Below are positions 12,161 to 24,308 of a DNA stretch of 64,000 nt, in pieces. The notes under the pieces are model-generated. The model did not search any database. It had not been told where the DNA came from and saw only the letters and a program-made list of their open reading frames with translations. The stretch covers positions 382,113,614-382,177,613 of the forward strand of contig CM077676.1 of NCBI GenBank assembly GCA_039707655.1, in the 5' to 3' direction. The position numbers and the translations under genes are program-made. The stretch comes from Elymus sibiricus (lineage: Eukaryota > Streptophyta > Magnoliopsida > Poales > Poaceae). Position 1 is the first letter of the stretch. Each line of letters starts with the position of its first letter.

Positions 12161-13260
12161 TTCAAATGAGAACGCACATGTCCCTCATATGTATCAAACA
12201 GAATGCCCATGCACATGGCAACAAAAGCAGGATTCACGTGGCAATAATTATGACATATACATGGCAATAACAGGGGATGGCAACTTTGCTACATTTTTTA
12301 CATTTTTTTCTTTCTTGTTTTGCATGCACACATGGCAATATCAATTCAACAGGGTTGGCAATTCTTTCCAACCACATGTGGCAACTATTAGGAAAACCTC
12401 TGTTTTTGGGTAGCTATCTCATAATACATCAAAAACAGATTTGCCAATGTCGCCACTAGTAGGATTCAAGGCACACGGCAACATCACTTCATTTGGTTTC
12501 GATTTTTCCCCCAAGACCTAATGAGAACTACTTGCAACCCTAGGATTAACTTGCCCCATTTCATGTACATATACAGAGTAGATCAGGAAATTTCATCCTA
12601 TTCTCAGTTTGCACCACCACCATCTGTAGATGGCAACAACAGTATCATCCACATGGCAAGAACCGTATGACACAACACTTTGGATCAAGTCCCCTCCCCC
12701 ACCCCCACCTCCTGATATCCATATCATGGCTTAACGGCTCGACCAGCAGCGTGTATATGGCAACATTGGCTAGGTTATAGTGTGGGGGAAGTGGAGGAGA
12801 TGAGGGAGGTGGTGTCGGCGAGCAAGAAATTACCTGATTCACCTGTCCGCTAGCTCAATTTTAGCTAGGGATCCACAGATCTTACCATGGCAACTTCCAT
12901 GGAGAGCAATGGTGGGGGTGGAGGGGAGACGGAACAGTGGAGGGGATCGGGGGGTGGAGGAGGAAGGTGAGTCCGTTTTTGGATCTGGCGAGATGTTGGA
13001 TGACGGCGTCGGGGAGAAGCGGCGTGGACCCGGCGGAGGTTTTGTGCTGACTGGGTCATTCGGGGGATAAGGGATCCTGTCCGAACGGTTTTGTTCGGTT
13101 CCATGGGATGCCAGCCTGAACGGGGTCGTTCGGAGCGGCCTCAATTGCTACCGAACGTACGCGCGATATTGGTGTCCTTCTTTTAAGAATCAGTCTTGCT
13201 AAGTCCAAGACTTCGTTAAGTCTAAGTCGATGCTGCATTCATGGGATCTTACATTAAGAT
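12161..13260. other. Right portion of the first MULE, including a G-rich stretch
   Basis: ATGGCAAC modules continue to about 12780. From 12780 to 13160 the + strand becomes G-rich (GGTGGGGGTGGAGGGG type) and contains repeated CGAACGG/CGTTCGG words. GC-rich ends are common at MULE termini and at the promoters of MULE genes. The - strand would be the sense strand for a transposase promoter here. No TATA box could be assigned with confidence. Confidence 0.4.
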
Positions 13261-13499
13261 CCATGCAAAGTTTTCTTTTCAGTTTTTTCTTTTTCTCTTT
13301 GCATGTTATGTACTTGACCGAGACTTGTTAAATCTCAGTCGACTGAGACCTAGCCACACTCTTTAAGAATTCCTCCATGGCAGTTGTATTCCCGCCTACT
13401 ATATTAGTCAGTCGTCTGTAAAGGGCCTAATAATAATTAATAAAAGATTAAAAGACCTCAATAACTGGCCGATGGACGCCATGGGGACGTTAGCCCGAA

Positions 13500-13880
13500 C
13501 GTTTGGTTCGCTATAATAAATTTGCCATGTTTTAACCCAAAAAATTGTCATGGTATAATTAATAAAAATACCATGGTGTAAATAACAAAATTGTCATGGT
13601 GTAAAATAATAAAATTGCTATGCTACCTAAACAAACTACCATGGTCTAAATAATTAAATTGCCCTGGTACTTAAAAAAAAGAACTACCATAGTGTAATTA
13701 AAAGAAATTGCCATGGACTAATTGAAAAAAATATCCATGGTCTAAGTAAAGGAAATTGTCATGCTACCTATAACCAAATTGCACATGGCAAGTTTAGAAA
13801 AATTCTCCTCTAAAAAACATGTCAAATTTTAAATATGTGTTCTCAAGAAAATATGGCAACTTTTGGGATTTGCAATGGCA
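13500..13880. repeat. Degenerate TTGCCATGGT repeat array
   Basis: About a dozen spaced copies of AAATTGCCATGGTNTAA-like modules (often with one change). On the + strand this is the reverse complement of the ATGGCAA motif used throughout the first MULE. The spacing is roughly 25-35 bp. No ORF was seen. Confidence 0.6.
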
Positions 13881-16800
13881 CATGAAAAAATGTAGGATTT
13901 TTTGTTCTCTTAAAGATATATTTTTTGCCGGGGGGGAGGGGGGGATTTTTGGGTTTTTTAGCCGAGTTTTTCAAAAATAAAAATATCGAATTCAATTCAT
14001 TTTAGCTTCAAAATACATATAATAAGTTTTACCACGTGTGCTCGCAAAACCGCTTCCAGTCTAAGTGCTAAGCGTGCCCGTCATTCCTTCAGGAGCTCGT
14101 GAGTGCACCTTGGTTATTATTTTTGTAGGGAGAGTAAAAAGAAGGGGCGTTTACCAAATTTTTCATGACTCTGAGGTTCAATCCAATCCATCTTTCTTTT
14201 GTCAGGAAGCTGGTTAGAGCGAACGATTCGGAAAACCTAACATGGCACGAGCCTTGCGCCGTGATCCATGGCAGAGGATCGAACGGTAACTGGTGCGTTC
14301 GCTGGGAATTGCCAGAAATCTGCATCTGATGTTCGCTAGATAACATTTCCGTTAATAAATTGGGCCACAGAAAAGCAACTTTTTTTTTGGTACTGTTGTG
14401 GGTACCACTATACCAACCGCTCATACAACAAGAACATTTTTTGTATTCATGATTTGTTTTCAAATTTGTTGATTCCTTGCTAATTCATGAACTTTTTTGA
14501 TTTTGCAAACAATTTTTTATTTCACCAAAAATTTCAAAATTAAGAAAAAACATTTTTTTACCGAGACAACAGAACAATATCAGTAAAAGACGAGCGAGGA
14601 AAAACTAAATGAACTAAAGCGAGCAGTGCGTGACCGACCTAGCTGAATATGAGCTCCCGAAGGAACAAATTGTAAAACAAGCCAATACACTAAAGCCCAG
14701 CCCAAATGACGCTGATGACCAATGCTTGATAAATGGCATCAAAGGGCAACCCAACGCAGCAGCGGAAAAAGACTTCTTTTTAACTGAACAATTTCTTAAA
14801 TACAATGTGCAAGCTTTTTTTAGTTCCACGAACATTTTTTTAGTTTCATGAATGTTTTAATTTACGAAGATTTTTTAAACATGCACACAACGCACATTAG
14901 GCGTGTCTTATTTTAAAATATGAAATAACAACCCATGGTAGGATAAGAAACCAACGTTCGGTTCAATTGTAAGAAACAACATATACAACTACAAAAGAAA
15001 ATAAAGTGCCACGTGCTACTTGTCTAGTTTTTTTTTTTTTTAGAATCACTTGTCTAGTTGTAGCGATTAAAGGGCTAGCTCAGCGCGTGAGCAATGCAGC
15101 AAAAACCAGCCCAGTTGATGCGAAGGGGAAACAAACGACAAGGCTACAAAGAAAACACAGCAATAATAGATAAAATAGGACCACAAAACAAGATAACGTC
15201 AACTTAGATGAACTATAGTTAAATCCCATCTAAATATGCCTTAGACGGACCCTTAATAAATTGGGCCACAAAAAAGGCAGCTTGATTTTGTGGCACCGTT
15301 GTGGATACCACTATATCAACTCCAATTCCCATTTGGCGCCTTGAGCGCCGGTTAGAGTGCTTTCTGCAAGCCGGCGTACACCCCTCCATAACACTGTATA
15401 TCTAAATGGACCGGCTCATGTAGGTCTTTTTTTCAAGAGCGTTTTCTGGGCGGGTTTTCTTTCGTTTTTTCCCCTGGACGGGTTTTTGCCGGTTTTCTTG
15501 TTTTGTTTTCATTTTTAGTTATTGTTAAACTCGTGAAATTTTTCAAATTGGAAATTTTTTAATAGAATTTGAACTTTTTTTTAACTCCGTGAACTTTTCT
15601 CAAATATGTGATTTTTTTCCAATGTTCGTGAACTTTTTTCAAATTATGAATTTATTTTTCAAATACATGAACGTTTTATTCAATTTTGCAAACTTTTTCT
15701 AATTTTTTTTAACTTTCCCCAAATTTCATGAACTATTTTCAATTTTGATGAACTTTTTTACATTTAAAAAAAAAATTGGAGCTTTTCTTTTTAAAAAAAA
15801 AAACAGCGGTCAACTCTCCGTGTTCAATGGTCAACGGTCACTGGTCGGCCAGTACACGTCGCAGGTCCACTAGTTAACCAATTTAAGACAAAATGCAGCT
15901 GGGCCTGCCCATATACCCCGCGCTTGAACGCCAGTTATCGTAGCTGGCGCGTAAGGCGACAATTAGGAGCACTCTATACCAACCGCTCATACAAGAGGAC
16001 CACGAGTAAAGGAAAATCTTCCGTGCACGATTTGTATGCAGAAAGTTCAATATACGATGTAAATACAAGTGAAGAGCCCAACAACTTTAACCATATGTGC
16101 GATATATATACCGGTCCATCTACAGCCGAACAGACCATCAAGCTGCATAAAAATCATTCGCCTGCACATTGGCAATACCATACTTTCGGAGTTCTGGTTA
16201 AGCAAACAGGTGTCAGTCCACAAACAATGAAGAGATGAAAGGAAAACTGAAAATATATGTTTCAAGGACGCGGGGAAATAGTAGACACCGGGAAAGGGGT
16301 CATCATTGCTTGAGGTAGCTAGCAACATTCTGTGTCATTGGGTTCTCTCATCGATGTGCTAAGCATGACTGTTCTCTGGTTTTACGGAAATCCGATTTTC
16401 GGTGCTTCAGAATCTTTCTGAAGTTCGAGGGCGGGTAGACGTGTGATGGCCACCAGCTGTGCTTTACATAGCGACCACAAAAACTGAACACGAAGAAGCT
16501 AACGGGAGATTGGTACGGATTGGGTGTGTGCTGCGCCGAAAACGCTTGTAAAGGCTGTCATATGCTGACATTGCAGCAGGCTATGCTCTATTCTTTGTGA
16601 GCATCTTACATCTTGTACTGATGTACTCCATTTTCCCAGATACATGCAGCTTGTCATACAAAGTATTGGGCAACCATGTACTGATTTGTTCAGAGTGGAG
16701 GGCCTTTCTATGATGTTCTTCCAGGGAGAAGGGGCGACCAGGTGGCAAATCAGTCGCGAGCCGACGATGGCCTGCCCTCGCCGTTCAGACCGACCAGCTC

Positions 16801-17190
16801 CATCTTGACATGATCATGATGGACGTCGTCATCCTGTCAGGTGCCCCGATTATCACACTAATCACAAAAATAATCCATCTCCACGAAAGTTCACAATTAG
16901 CATTAAATTTTGTGCTACATCCCTGAATTTGCCACTGAGCAGCCATGAACTCAGAGTAGAAACAGTTCTTGGCAGTTCTGAAACTTCATTCCTCACATGC
17001 AAACTGCTGAGTGTTGGATATATGGACTAATTAAGATGATGAGCTGAGTGTTGCCGTGCACCCAACTGCACGCAGAAGTCGGCGAGAACAACGTGAAGGA
17101 GTGCTCGTCTTGTGCTGGCCCAAGGGGTTCAAGCAATACAACCATGAATTTCGTTAGTAGGAGCGGTCCAAGGAGCGATGACATGGTGGG
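13881..17190. other. AT-rich repetitive intergenic DNA
   Basis: No gene could be supported. A 21-base word (CTATACCAACCGCTCATACA plus one A) occurs exactly at 14408-14428 and 15974-15994. A second similarity, AATTGGGCCACA...GGTACCACTATA-like, pairs about 14357-14412 with about 15257-15312. The stretch 15520-15800 is a low-complexity run of GTGAACTTTTTTCAAA-type words, a texture common in unclassified grass transposons. From 16330 to 17190 the DNA looks low-copy but has no convincing exon. Confidence 0.5.
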
Positions 17191-17191
17191 A

Positions 17192-17404
17192 GTTGCGTTT
17201 GCCTGTGAAGCGTGTCCGAGTTGCGGCAAGTTGTTACTACATGACTCGCACACCTCTAGGGACTACCTCTAGGGACTAGGGGTGACAGGTGGGATTAGTT
17301 TCCCTAATCACATTCACAGACCCCGGATTGCTTCCAAGTTAGCGAGAAATATATGGGTCTAACGTTTGTTCCGTGGTTTTTGAGTGTGTTCAGTTACACC
17401 CGCA
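17192..17404 (+). repeat. Direct repeat copy 1 (about 210 bp)
   Basis: The segment from TTGCCTGTGAAGCGTGTCCG to GTGTTCAGTTACACCC recurs at 19940-20457 with high similarity once the SINE in the second copy is removed. Copy 1 carries an extra tandem ACCTCTAGGGACT word near 17250-17275. Neither copy has TG/CA LTR-style ends. It could be a segmental duplication or a small unclassified element. Confidence 0.8.
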
Positions 17405-17661
17405 TGGGCGGGACCCAGAACCAAAATGTCCCGGTGTCCACGTGTACACACTACACGGTGGATAAAAAGCAATAATAGACTTAAAATCAACATACTCAAC
17501 AACTTAAAATGTCCAGTGGTATTTATTTTAACCAAAATGAAGTGTTCCTCCTGAAATACTATTTGATTTTATAAAGTTGAACAATAAAGCATAAGAACTC
17601 CAACCAATAGAAACAACAACGGCATCATAGAACGATATATCTTGATTACATATAAAAGAAA

Positions 17662-19347
17662 GAAAAGAGATTCTGTAGGAATATAATTGAACTTGACTGT
17701 ACCAGTTGGGCGTCTCGTGGGTCGCCTTGCGGCTCATGAGGCGAACCCCGCCGCCGCCCCAACCACCCCCTCCTCCACGCTCCTCCCCCACGCCGCCGCC
17801 GCCGCCGGCCTCCGGCCGGCCCGCGGCGGCGGCGGGGTGACCCCTCCTCCTCCTCCTCCCCTCACCTGCTCCCTGGCGCGCGCACTCCCGCACATCGGTG
17901 ACCCCTTCCAGATCTGGAACCCCCCTCCTCCTCCCGCTGATCGTGGCTTGCCTGGGGTGGCACGGCCGTCGGCGGGCGCGGGGGTGGTGCGGGATGCAGC
18001 CACTCAACCCTGCTGGTGCGGCTCCTCGCATATGGGCCGGTGGTCGTGGATGGGGTTCCCGGCCGCCGCTGGATCTGGCCGGTGGTCGTGGATGTGGTTC
18101 CCGGCCGCCGCTTGATTTGGCAGGGTCCAGTGGATTCGGGGCATGGCCCTCCTCTCATGGATGGCCCTTGTGGCTGATATTTTGGGCGCCCTGCAACTTA
18201 GATCTCGGTCACGGGTCTCCTTCATGTGGTGAAAAGTGCAAACTTTGGGTAGCTGCGTGTGGCGGAGGTGCGCTAGTGCGGCAGCAGGGGCGGCCAGCTG
18301 CGTGCTTGTGGTCCACCGTCTGATGGTGGTGGGTGAGGGTGGATCTCCTCGGTCACCGGAGCGGCGGCTCCGGATGGTGGGCGTGGTGGCAGCATTCCGG
18401 CGGGTGCCGTTGCGCGGGTGCTCATGTGTTCCCTCGGCTGTTTGCGCGGCGAAGTGACTCACTCTGGAGGCGTCCGACATGCGGGTGTGGTCTCTGTTAC
18501 TTCCCTGCTCTGCTTCGGTCGTCGTCTGCATCTCTCCTTGGTCGACCATGGCGGATGGATCTCGGTGGTGGGGGTCATGTCCCGGGCGAAAGCTTCGCCT
18601 GACTTTGTCGGTGCCAATGATAGCGACGCTCTTGTGCGCCGTTACCTCCCTGGAGGTGTCATTGTGGGTGGCCCCCGGCCACCATGGGCTCTGGGTGAAA
18701 ACCCTTGTCTGGCATGTTCCAGACACCGGACAGTGGCGACGCCCTGGTGTCGTTCCCTCCTTGGAGGCTCCGTTTTGCGAGCAGAGTTCCAGTTTTCTGG
18801 TCGCTGGGTGAGTTCGTGGATGACAGCTTCTTCTCTTCGTGTGACGGTTCCATGCTTCGATGGTGGTGCTCCCTCGACGAGCTAGGTCCGGCGAGGTGGT
18901 TGTGTTCGAAGGTCTTCCTTTGGGGTCTTGGCGTCAGGGCCTAGCTGCGCTCTAGGGAGTTGAGCATTCCAATATCCGACGGTGCGGAGCCCTTCGAGCC
19001 AGGGCGAGGAGCAGGGGGCTCCTTTCGGTGTTGGAACAGGTTAGCACTGTTGCGCCGGGCGTCCAGGCGATGACAACGACATAGCCTCCTTCGACGGCTG
19101 GCATCCTTCGTGAGGTGGCCTCCTTCTCAGCTACGGTCCTTCGATCATGTTTGAGGGCCCCAATGCCTTGTTGTCTTTGTTTTGGGGTTTTGTTGCTGCT
19201 CCTGGGCACCCTTGTATCATGCAGTAGTGTGTTCTTTGCGGTTTTTTTTTCTTTTTTCTTTCTGTTGTTATGGTGTTGTGTTGTATCGTTGGTTGTAAGG
19301 GGTTCATTAATTTAAAGCCGGGCGCCAACCTCATTTCTAAAAGAAAA
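17662..19347 (+). mobile_element. LINE-like retroposon without intact ORFs, 14 bp target duplication
   Basis: The insertion is bounded by an exact 14 bp duplication, ACATATAAAAGAAA, at 17648-17661 and 19348-19361. Its front is GC-rich (CCGCCGCC-type, about 17740-17900). The 3' end reads TTAATTTAAAGCCGGGCG followed by an A-rich tail (CTAAAAGAAAA), as in the tails of grass LINE-related retroposons. No reverse transcriptase or endonuclease motif was seen in any frame, so it is non-autonomous or heavily deleted. The many GC-rich open frames inside it look accidental. Confidence 0.7.
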
Positions 19348-19395
19348 ACATATAAAAGAAACAAAACCAAGTAGTAGTACATATTGTGCATTTAC

Positions 19396-19530
19396 CTGCC
19401 ATTCGTTCTTACTGCTGTCGAGCTTGGTCGATAAATAATCCAAATAGATGTGAATCACTAGGAGAATTTTATTAATCGCAGCAACCCGATTCTCAAATTT
19501 AATACCCTTAAATTTGAAAACCCTAGCCAT
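19396..19530 (-). other. Possible coding exon (MARVFKFKG...), unknown
   Basis: A 45-codon open stretch on - starts with ATG (MARVFKFKGIKFENRVAAIN) and ends SSKNEWQ exactly before a GTAAAT donor. No matching downstream exon could be found, and the LINE-like insertion lies directly downstream. The family is not recognised. It may be an exon of a broken host gene or chance. Confidence 0.3.
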
Positions 19531-19939
19531 ACAATTTGGACAAACATAACTAGGTAAAATTAAGATAAATGCATGTGCTTGAGCGAGAACGGTGGCCGTA
19601 CCTAATTCGTTTGATTATTTAGCGCTGGGCGAGGGCAGGAAGAGCGGCCGGCTGCTGAGCGTGCGACGGCGGACGCCCGTACACCGCGTCGCTGTGAAGT
19701 CAAGCAGCCGAACAGGCTCCACGCGGTTTTCGAAAAAAAGAAAAGAACAGGCTGCACGCTCTAACAATCCAATCAATCCAAAGCCGCCGGATGGGCTACT
19801 ACTAGATGAGTTGATAGATGGGCCGCTCCTGCCGGTGTCCAGCTCAGAAATTTACTGGTGTCCAAGCACAGTATCTCGGCTACATATAACGTACGAGGAA
19901 TTTGCACCCGGTGTCCTGTGACACCGGCTAGCTGTACGT

Positions 19940-20457
19940 GGGCCTTGCGTTGCCTGTGAAGCGTGTCCGAGTGGCGGCAAGTTTTTTTTTTTAACACAGT
20001 ACATACGTAAGAGTTCATACATACGCACATATACCCACCCTATGAATGCACACACGCACACCCTACCCCTATGAGCACATTCGACAGACTGAGCCGGCAT
20101 ATCATCTTGAGATTTACGAAGTCACCGTAGGCGCCTCGTCGTCGACGGGAATGTCTCCTCCCACTGAAAGCACATCGCCGGAAATTCTGAAATAAATCCA
20201 GGAATAATGCGAGCATCAGGACTTGAAACCTGGTAGGCTGGGGATACCACTGTCCCTCTAACCATCCAACCACAGGTTGGTTCGCCGAGTTGCGGCAAGT
20301 TGTTACTACATGACTCGCACACCTCTAGGGACTAGGGGTGACAGGTGGGATTAGTTTCCCTAATCACATTCACAAACCCCAGATTGCTTCCAAGTTAGCG
20401 AGAAATATATGGGTCGAACGTTGAATCTGTGGTTTTTTAGTGTGTTCAGTTACACCC
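19940..20457 (+). repeat. Direct repeat copy 2, interrupted by an Au SINE
   Basis: Partner of 17192-17404. The copy is split at 19982-20286 by a SINE flanked by a 13 bp duplication of its own sequence (GAGTGGCGGCAAG and GAGTTGCGGCAAG). Confidence 0.8.
19982..20286 (-). mobile_element. Au-type SINE
   Basis: Read on -, the element starts GGCGAACCAACCTGTGGTTG, has a tRNA-like A box (GGTTGGATGGTTAG region) and a B-box-like GGTTTCAAGTCC, and ends in a T-run on the + strand side (an A tail on -). The internal words GAGCCGGCATATCATCTTGA and CCTCGTCGTCGACGGGAA (+ strand) match what I know of the Triticeae Au SINE. The 13 bp target duplications lie at 19969-19981 and 20287-20299. Confidence 0.9.
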
Positions 20458-20616
20458 CCCCGTATGATCGGCCAGGAGGCTGTAATCATAACAAGTTCAC
20501 AGTGCATCATGTTAAGTTGTTGCTGATGTGTGATACGCCTACACAGTCGAGATCAGGCGGCGTCGTGCTGTCTCATAGTCCTAAATTAGTGGTACTAGAA
20601 CATACTTTGTGAGGAA

Positions 20617-22704
20617 CTAGCACAAATGCCCGTGCGTTGCAACGGGAGAAAGAATTGAGTTTATTCACATTTAGTTAGAATAGCATGGGCAAATACACAT
20701 TCGTTCTAAAAGAAAATTTTAGTTATTTTTTTTCAAGAATCAATTTTATCGAAATAGGACATTCTAATCTGTTTATAAAATATTTCTTTACCTATCTCAA
20801 CGTATTTTCCCCGATGAAACAAATTAGTTAGGAACTTCCCCTAAAAAAACTATGAACTCTAAAAAGATTAGCCAATACTGATAAAGATTAGCCAATACTG
20901 CTCATAAAATTCAGAGAGAGATATCATACCCTCGCAGACTATTTTTGGATGAACATTCACATTCAATAAAAGTGGTCTATTCATCGCCAAAAAATTGGAA
21001 GTTGTCTATTAGATTTTTTTCTGTATATATTTTACAAATATTGTACAAAGTGTTTGGGGCTCCCGTATGGTTCTTGTAAAAAACAAAGTATTTATTTTTT
21101 CATAGCAAAAATGCCCAGAATCATATCAGATCTTTCCTTAGCTGCTCTTGCTATTTTGTAATACTTCATTTAGCCCGCTGTACAAATCAACAGATTCAGA
21201 TATAATTCTCCTCTTCGACTTTTCCGAGCCGCATCCCTTCCCTCATCTCCGGCCACCTACTGGACCCGCATCCCTTCCCTCATCTCCGGCCACCTACTGG
21301 ACCCGGACGTCGGCTGTCCGGCCGCCTCACTCGGCTTGGCAGCTTGCTTGAGACGTCATCACCATCATCTGTCTGCCGGCGTCATCTTTTGTCCCATATT
21401 GATGCCTCAGACCATTATACCGGCATCATCAAACCCAAGCAATCCCGTCTCCCTTGAGAGCAGCCCACAGTCCAGCCATTACATGTGATTCCCATCGGCC
21501 TCTCCTTTGTTTTCACGTGCTTGCATATGTTTTTGTTGATTACTGAGCAGGCTGGTTGATACAACAGACAACTTGGGACGTATTTGAATTGGTGAAAGTT
21601 GGTTCAATGAAGCAAGGTGGGACTATTCTGTATCTCGTTTGGGTGTATTTTGCTATCTTAATTTTCCAAACGCATAATTTTGAGCATGACGCAGGCCCAA
21701 CCAATGGGAGGCCCAAGCAAGCATCCTACAGGGAAATCGATCGCAGCGTACAACGTACGAAGAAATAAACAAACGAACGTACGAAGAAACGGATTAACCC
21801 TTAGAAAGTTATGTCAATTTTGTTGGGTTCAGCATTGTACAAAACAAGGAAACCTTTTTTTACCCGACGAGAGGGACTAAATAAAATCATAAAACGACCT
21901 CTACAGATCTCCTAATAAAACCTTTATGTAAGCTACAATTAGTTTTGTTCATTATTTACGGATGTGTTTTAATTTTTGTGAACATTTTCTAAAAGTTGAT
22001 GGACATGTTTTTTAAATTCCTGAATATGCTTTGAATATTGGATCATTTTAAAAAAATGAACATTTTTTATTTCATGAAAATTCATTTGAAATCGTGATTT
22101 GTTTATAATATGTGAGCAATTTTTTAACTCATGAACATTTTATGATTTTCCAAATATTTTTTGAATTCACAAACAGTTTATCATTTTCCTACTTTTTTCA
22201 AAACTCGCAACTGTTTGATATTTTGGAAATCCGAAATTAATTTTGAGAGTAAAAAAACCAAAAAAGAAATAAAAAGGTAAAAAAAGAAATACAAAACAGG
22301 GGGCGCCACGAATCCGAAATTAATTTTGAGAGAAAAAAGTCAAAACAGAAATAAAAAGGTAAAAAAAGAAATACAAAACAGGGGCGCCACGACCCGCACA
22401 TGGGCTGGCCCATTACCGCGCTTAAGATAGGTAAAAAGGAAGAGAAAAGGCGGCGAGAACCAGGGATCGAACCCTGGTCTCCCGTGTGGACTTTCACAAC
22501 CTCAGCCATCGCACTACTCGCCCGTTGTTGTTCTTATGCCGTATCAATATGTAATAACAGAACCCGGTGGCGATTTTTGAAATTAAAAACGAATAGTTTT
22601 CTTCACTTACGGGTGGCATTGGTGGGTAATTCTCGTCAACTTTGAGGGCAATTTGGACGACGTACGACAGAAGCGGTAGCTGCTTTATTATTATTAGGGA
22701 GAGA
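20617..22704 (-). mobile_element. Non-autonomous Helitron (2.1 kb)
   Basis: On - the 5' end is TCTCTCCCTAATAATAATAA, preceded by a target A. The 3' end is a CCCGT...ACGGG hairpin followed by CATTTGTGCTAG and a target T. This matches the Helitron rule (5' TC, 3' hairpin plus CTRR, insertion between A and T). The interior contains GTGAACATTTT-type AT-rich DNA and a tRNA-like segment at 22452-22523. No Rep/helicase sequence was seen, so it depends on another element. Confidence 0.75.
22452..22523 (-). other. tRNA-like segment inside the Helitron
   Basis: This 72 nt stretch starts GGGCGAG and ends CTCGCC on -, giving a 6 bp acceptor-like pairing. It has a perfect B-box word (GGTTCGATCC) and an A-box-like TGGCTGAGGTTG. 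The T stem can pair as ACCAGGG/CCCTGGT, but with a shifted loop. No clear anticodon stem was found. It may be a decayed tRNA or a tRNA-derived internal promoter. Confidence 0.35.
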
Positions 22705-24308
22705 TATAAAAGTGAACGCGGTACATCTTGCATTTATCCGAGTTGATATACATATCATAAGTTTGCTGAATTGCAAAGCGCATCCGTGTCCACGGTTCAT
22801 GAGTCTCTGTCACCCCTGATTAATAGTTTGCCAATGCATGCATAAATATAAGCGTAGTGGTTGTTGAGAGGGTTGAGGTGGGAGTCGTGGGACAGAAGTT
22901 TTATGTCCCTTCTCTAGGCATTCCTTCTTGGCGCCTGAGTTGTGGACCGAGGCCATGGCGCTGCTCGAAGCGTCTCTCCGTGACGTCGCCACGTCCATCG
23001 ACCTCACGCCTTGGCTTGTTCCCGGAACTTTGTCGAGATCCAGCCCGATCTGGCCAATATTGACACCCAGCTCCTCCCGAATGCCATCGATCCTGGCGGT
23101 GGTACTGGTACCATTTGTCTAGCCTCTTGCGCACGGCCTTGACCCATGCCCTCTTGGTGATCCTTGTTTGGTCACTCCACGTGGTCTGAGAGATCGCCTT
23201 TTGGGAGATCTTAGATAGCCTTTGCCTCTGGTGTGAGTTCGTCCATTGTCTGCTCATGCTAATGTGTTGTGGCGATGCGTTGGAATACCCTGGCTTCTCT
23301 CTCAGATGGCGCTCACAGGGAAATTTGATTAGGTCTTGGAATGATCACACAGATTGATTATCAATGGTAGTACTATATCGTAGCTGCAATTATCCACCCA
23401 ACCACCCTCGCAGCGAGTTCGTTCGTACACAGTTAGAGTTTTGAATTTGCTTTTAACCAGCTGCCTAGCCTCCATTCCGAGCAACTTCCGTAGGATATAG
23501 ACTGCTATACCGTTCTATGAAGCACGGAAACAAATATTATGAACGGAGGTAACTAGTGGCTCACTAGTTTTGGCACCAACCCTGACCGACAATACTTATT
23601 TTCTAGCGACATGACGGACGACCAAACTAGCTAGCTGGTAGTACGATTTTCTACTCAGATGACTACAATTTTCACGTGATCCCGTGAACCATAAATAATT
23701 GCCTTTTGAGTTGTTTGTCCGCGCCCCGTAGTGTACAAAGCAGCCTCAAATCATTGATGTTGGACGAATCGGCAAGGGAGATGATGAGATTGATTGATCG
23801 TGTACGTGCCAACGGTGCCCGCGAGCCTTAATGTTACGGTTGCAACTCTGTTCACTATAGCAGTATGCTGTATGCGGACACTCCATCTGTACCGGACATG
23901 CTTCACTGTAGCAGTTTAATTTAATCATTCATACGTTGGTCCCTAACCCCTTAATTAGCATGTGCCATCTAGTCATACGACAACATTGTAACTGTAGCTC
24001 ACGTACCAAGTGTCATGTTCTTGTACGTAAATCCTTAATTAATATGCAGAGTAAATAAAAGTGGAGGAAGTACATGATCGCTGACTGCATAGCCTTGCAC
24101 TTTTGTTTGCTATAAGTTGAGCTCGAAAATGGTAGTGCTGACGGTTCCTAAAATTAGTTGTAATCACATGTTAGTATAACATGGACGTTGCATGCATGGA
24201 AGACAGCCGTCGTCATCGGATGGAGAAGAAAGGAAGTTTCTAGACAGCTCACGCTGATCTTGTGTCTTGACAAAAGGTACTGATTGGTTTTGTACTATTC
24301 ACTATATG
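22705..24308. other. Low-copy-looking DNA with no supported gene
   Basis: A - strand frame at about 23257-22901 (IREELGVNIGQIG-like text in one frame, WTNSHQRQRLSKISQK in another) is Glu/Arg-rich. It has no recognised domain and no second exon. Short GGAGG-type words near 23535 and 24063 recall Stowaway ends, but no full element could be drawn. Nothing else was seen. Confidence 0.4.

Larger units (their letters stand above)
541..13260. mobile_element. Large Mutator-like element with FAR1-type transposase and ULP1-like protease (Kaonashi-like)
   Basis: This block holds a MULE transposase gene on - (6859-10705) and a ULP1-like peptidase gene on + (616-6070), converging at about 6070-6859. MULEs that carry ULP1-like genes are known in plants as Kaonashi (KI) MULEs. 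All spacers and introns share the ATGGCAA(C/G)T motif, which argues that they belong to one element. The left end is not visible because an Angela remnant abuts at 540. The right end is uncertain: the G-rich stretch at about 12880-13160 and the change in motif orientation after about 13500 suggest it lies near there, but no matching inverted repeat could be found without the left end. Boundaries are therefore approximate. Confidence 0.7.

Noticed and set aside
17687..18944. Many GC-rich open frames on both strands
   Set aside because: They lie inside the LINE-like retroposon, overlap each other in several frames and have Pro/Arg/Gly-rich text typical of chance frames in GC-rich DNA.
22901..23257. 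A - strand frame of 118 codons as a gene
   Set aside because: No recognised domain, no supporting exon structure, and two other frames there are equally open.
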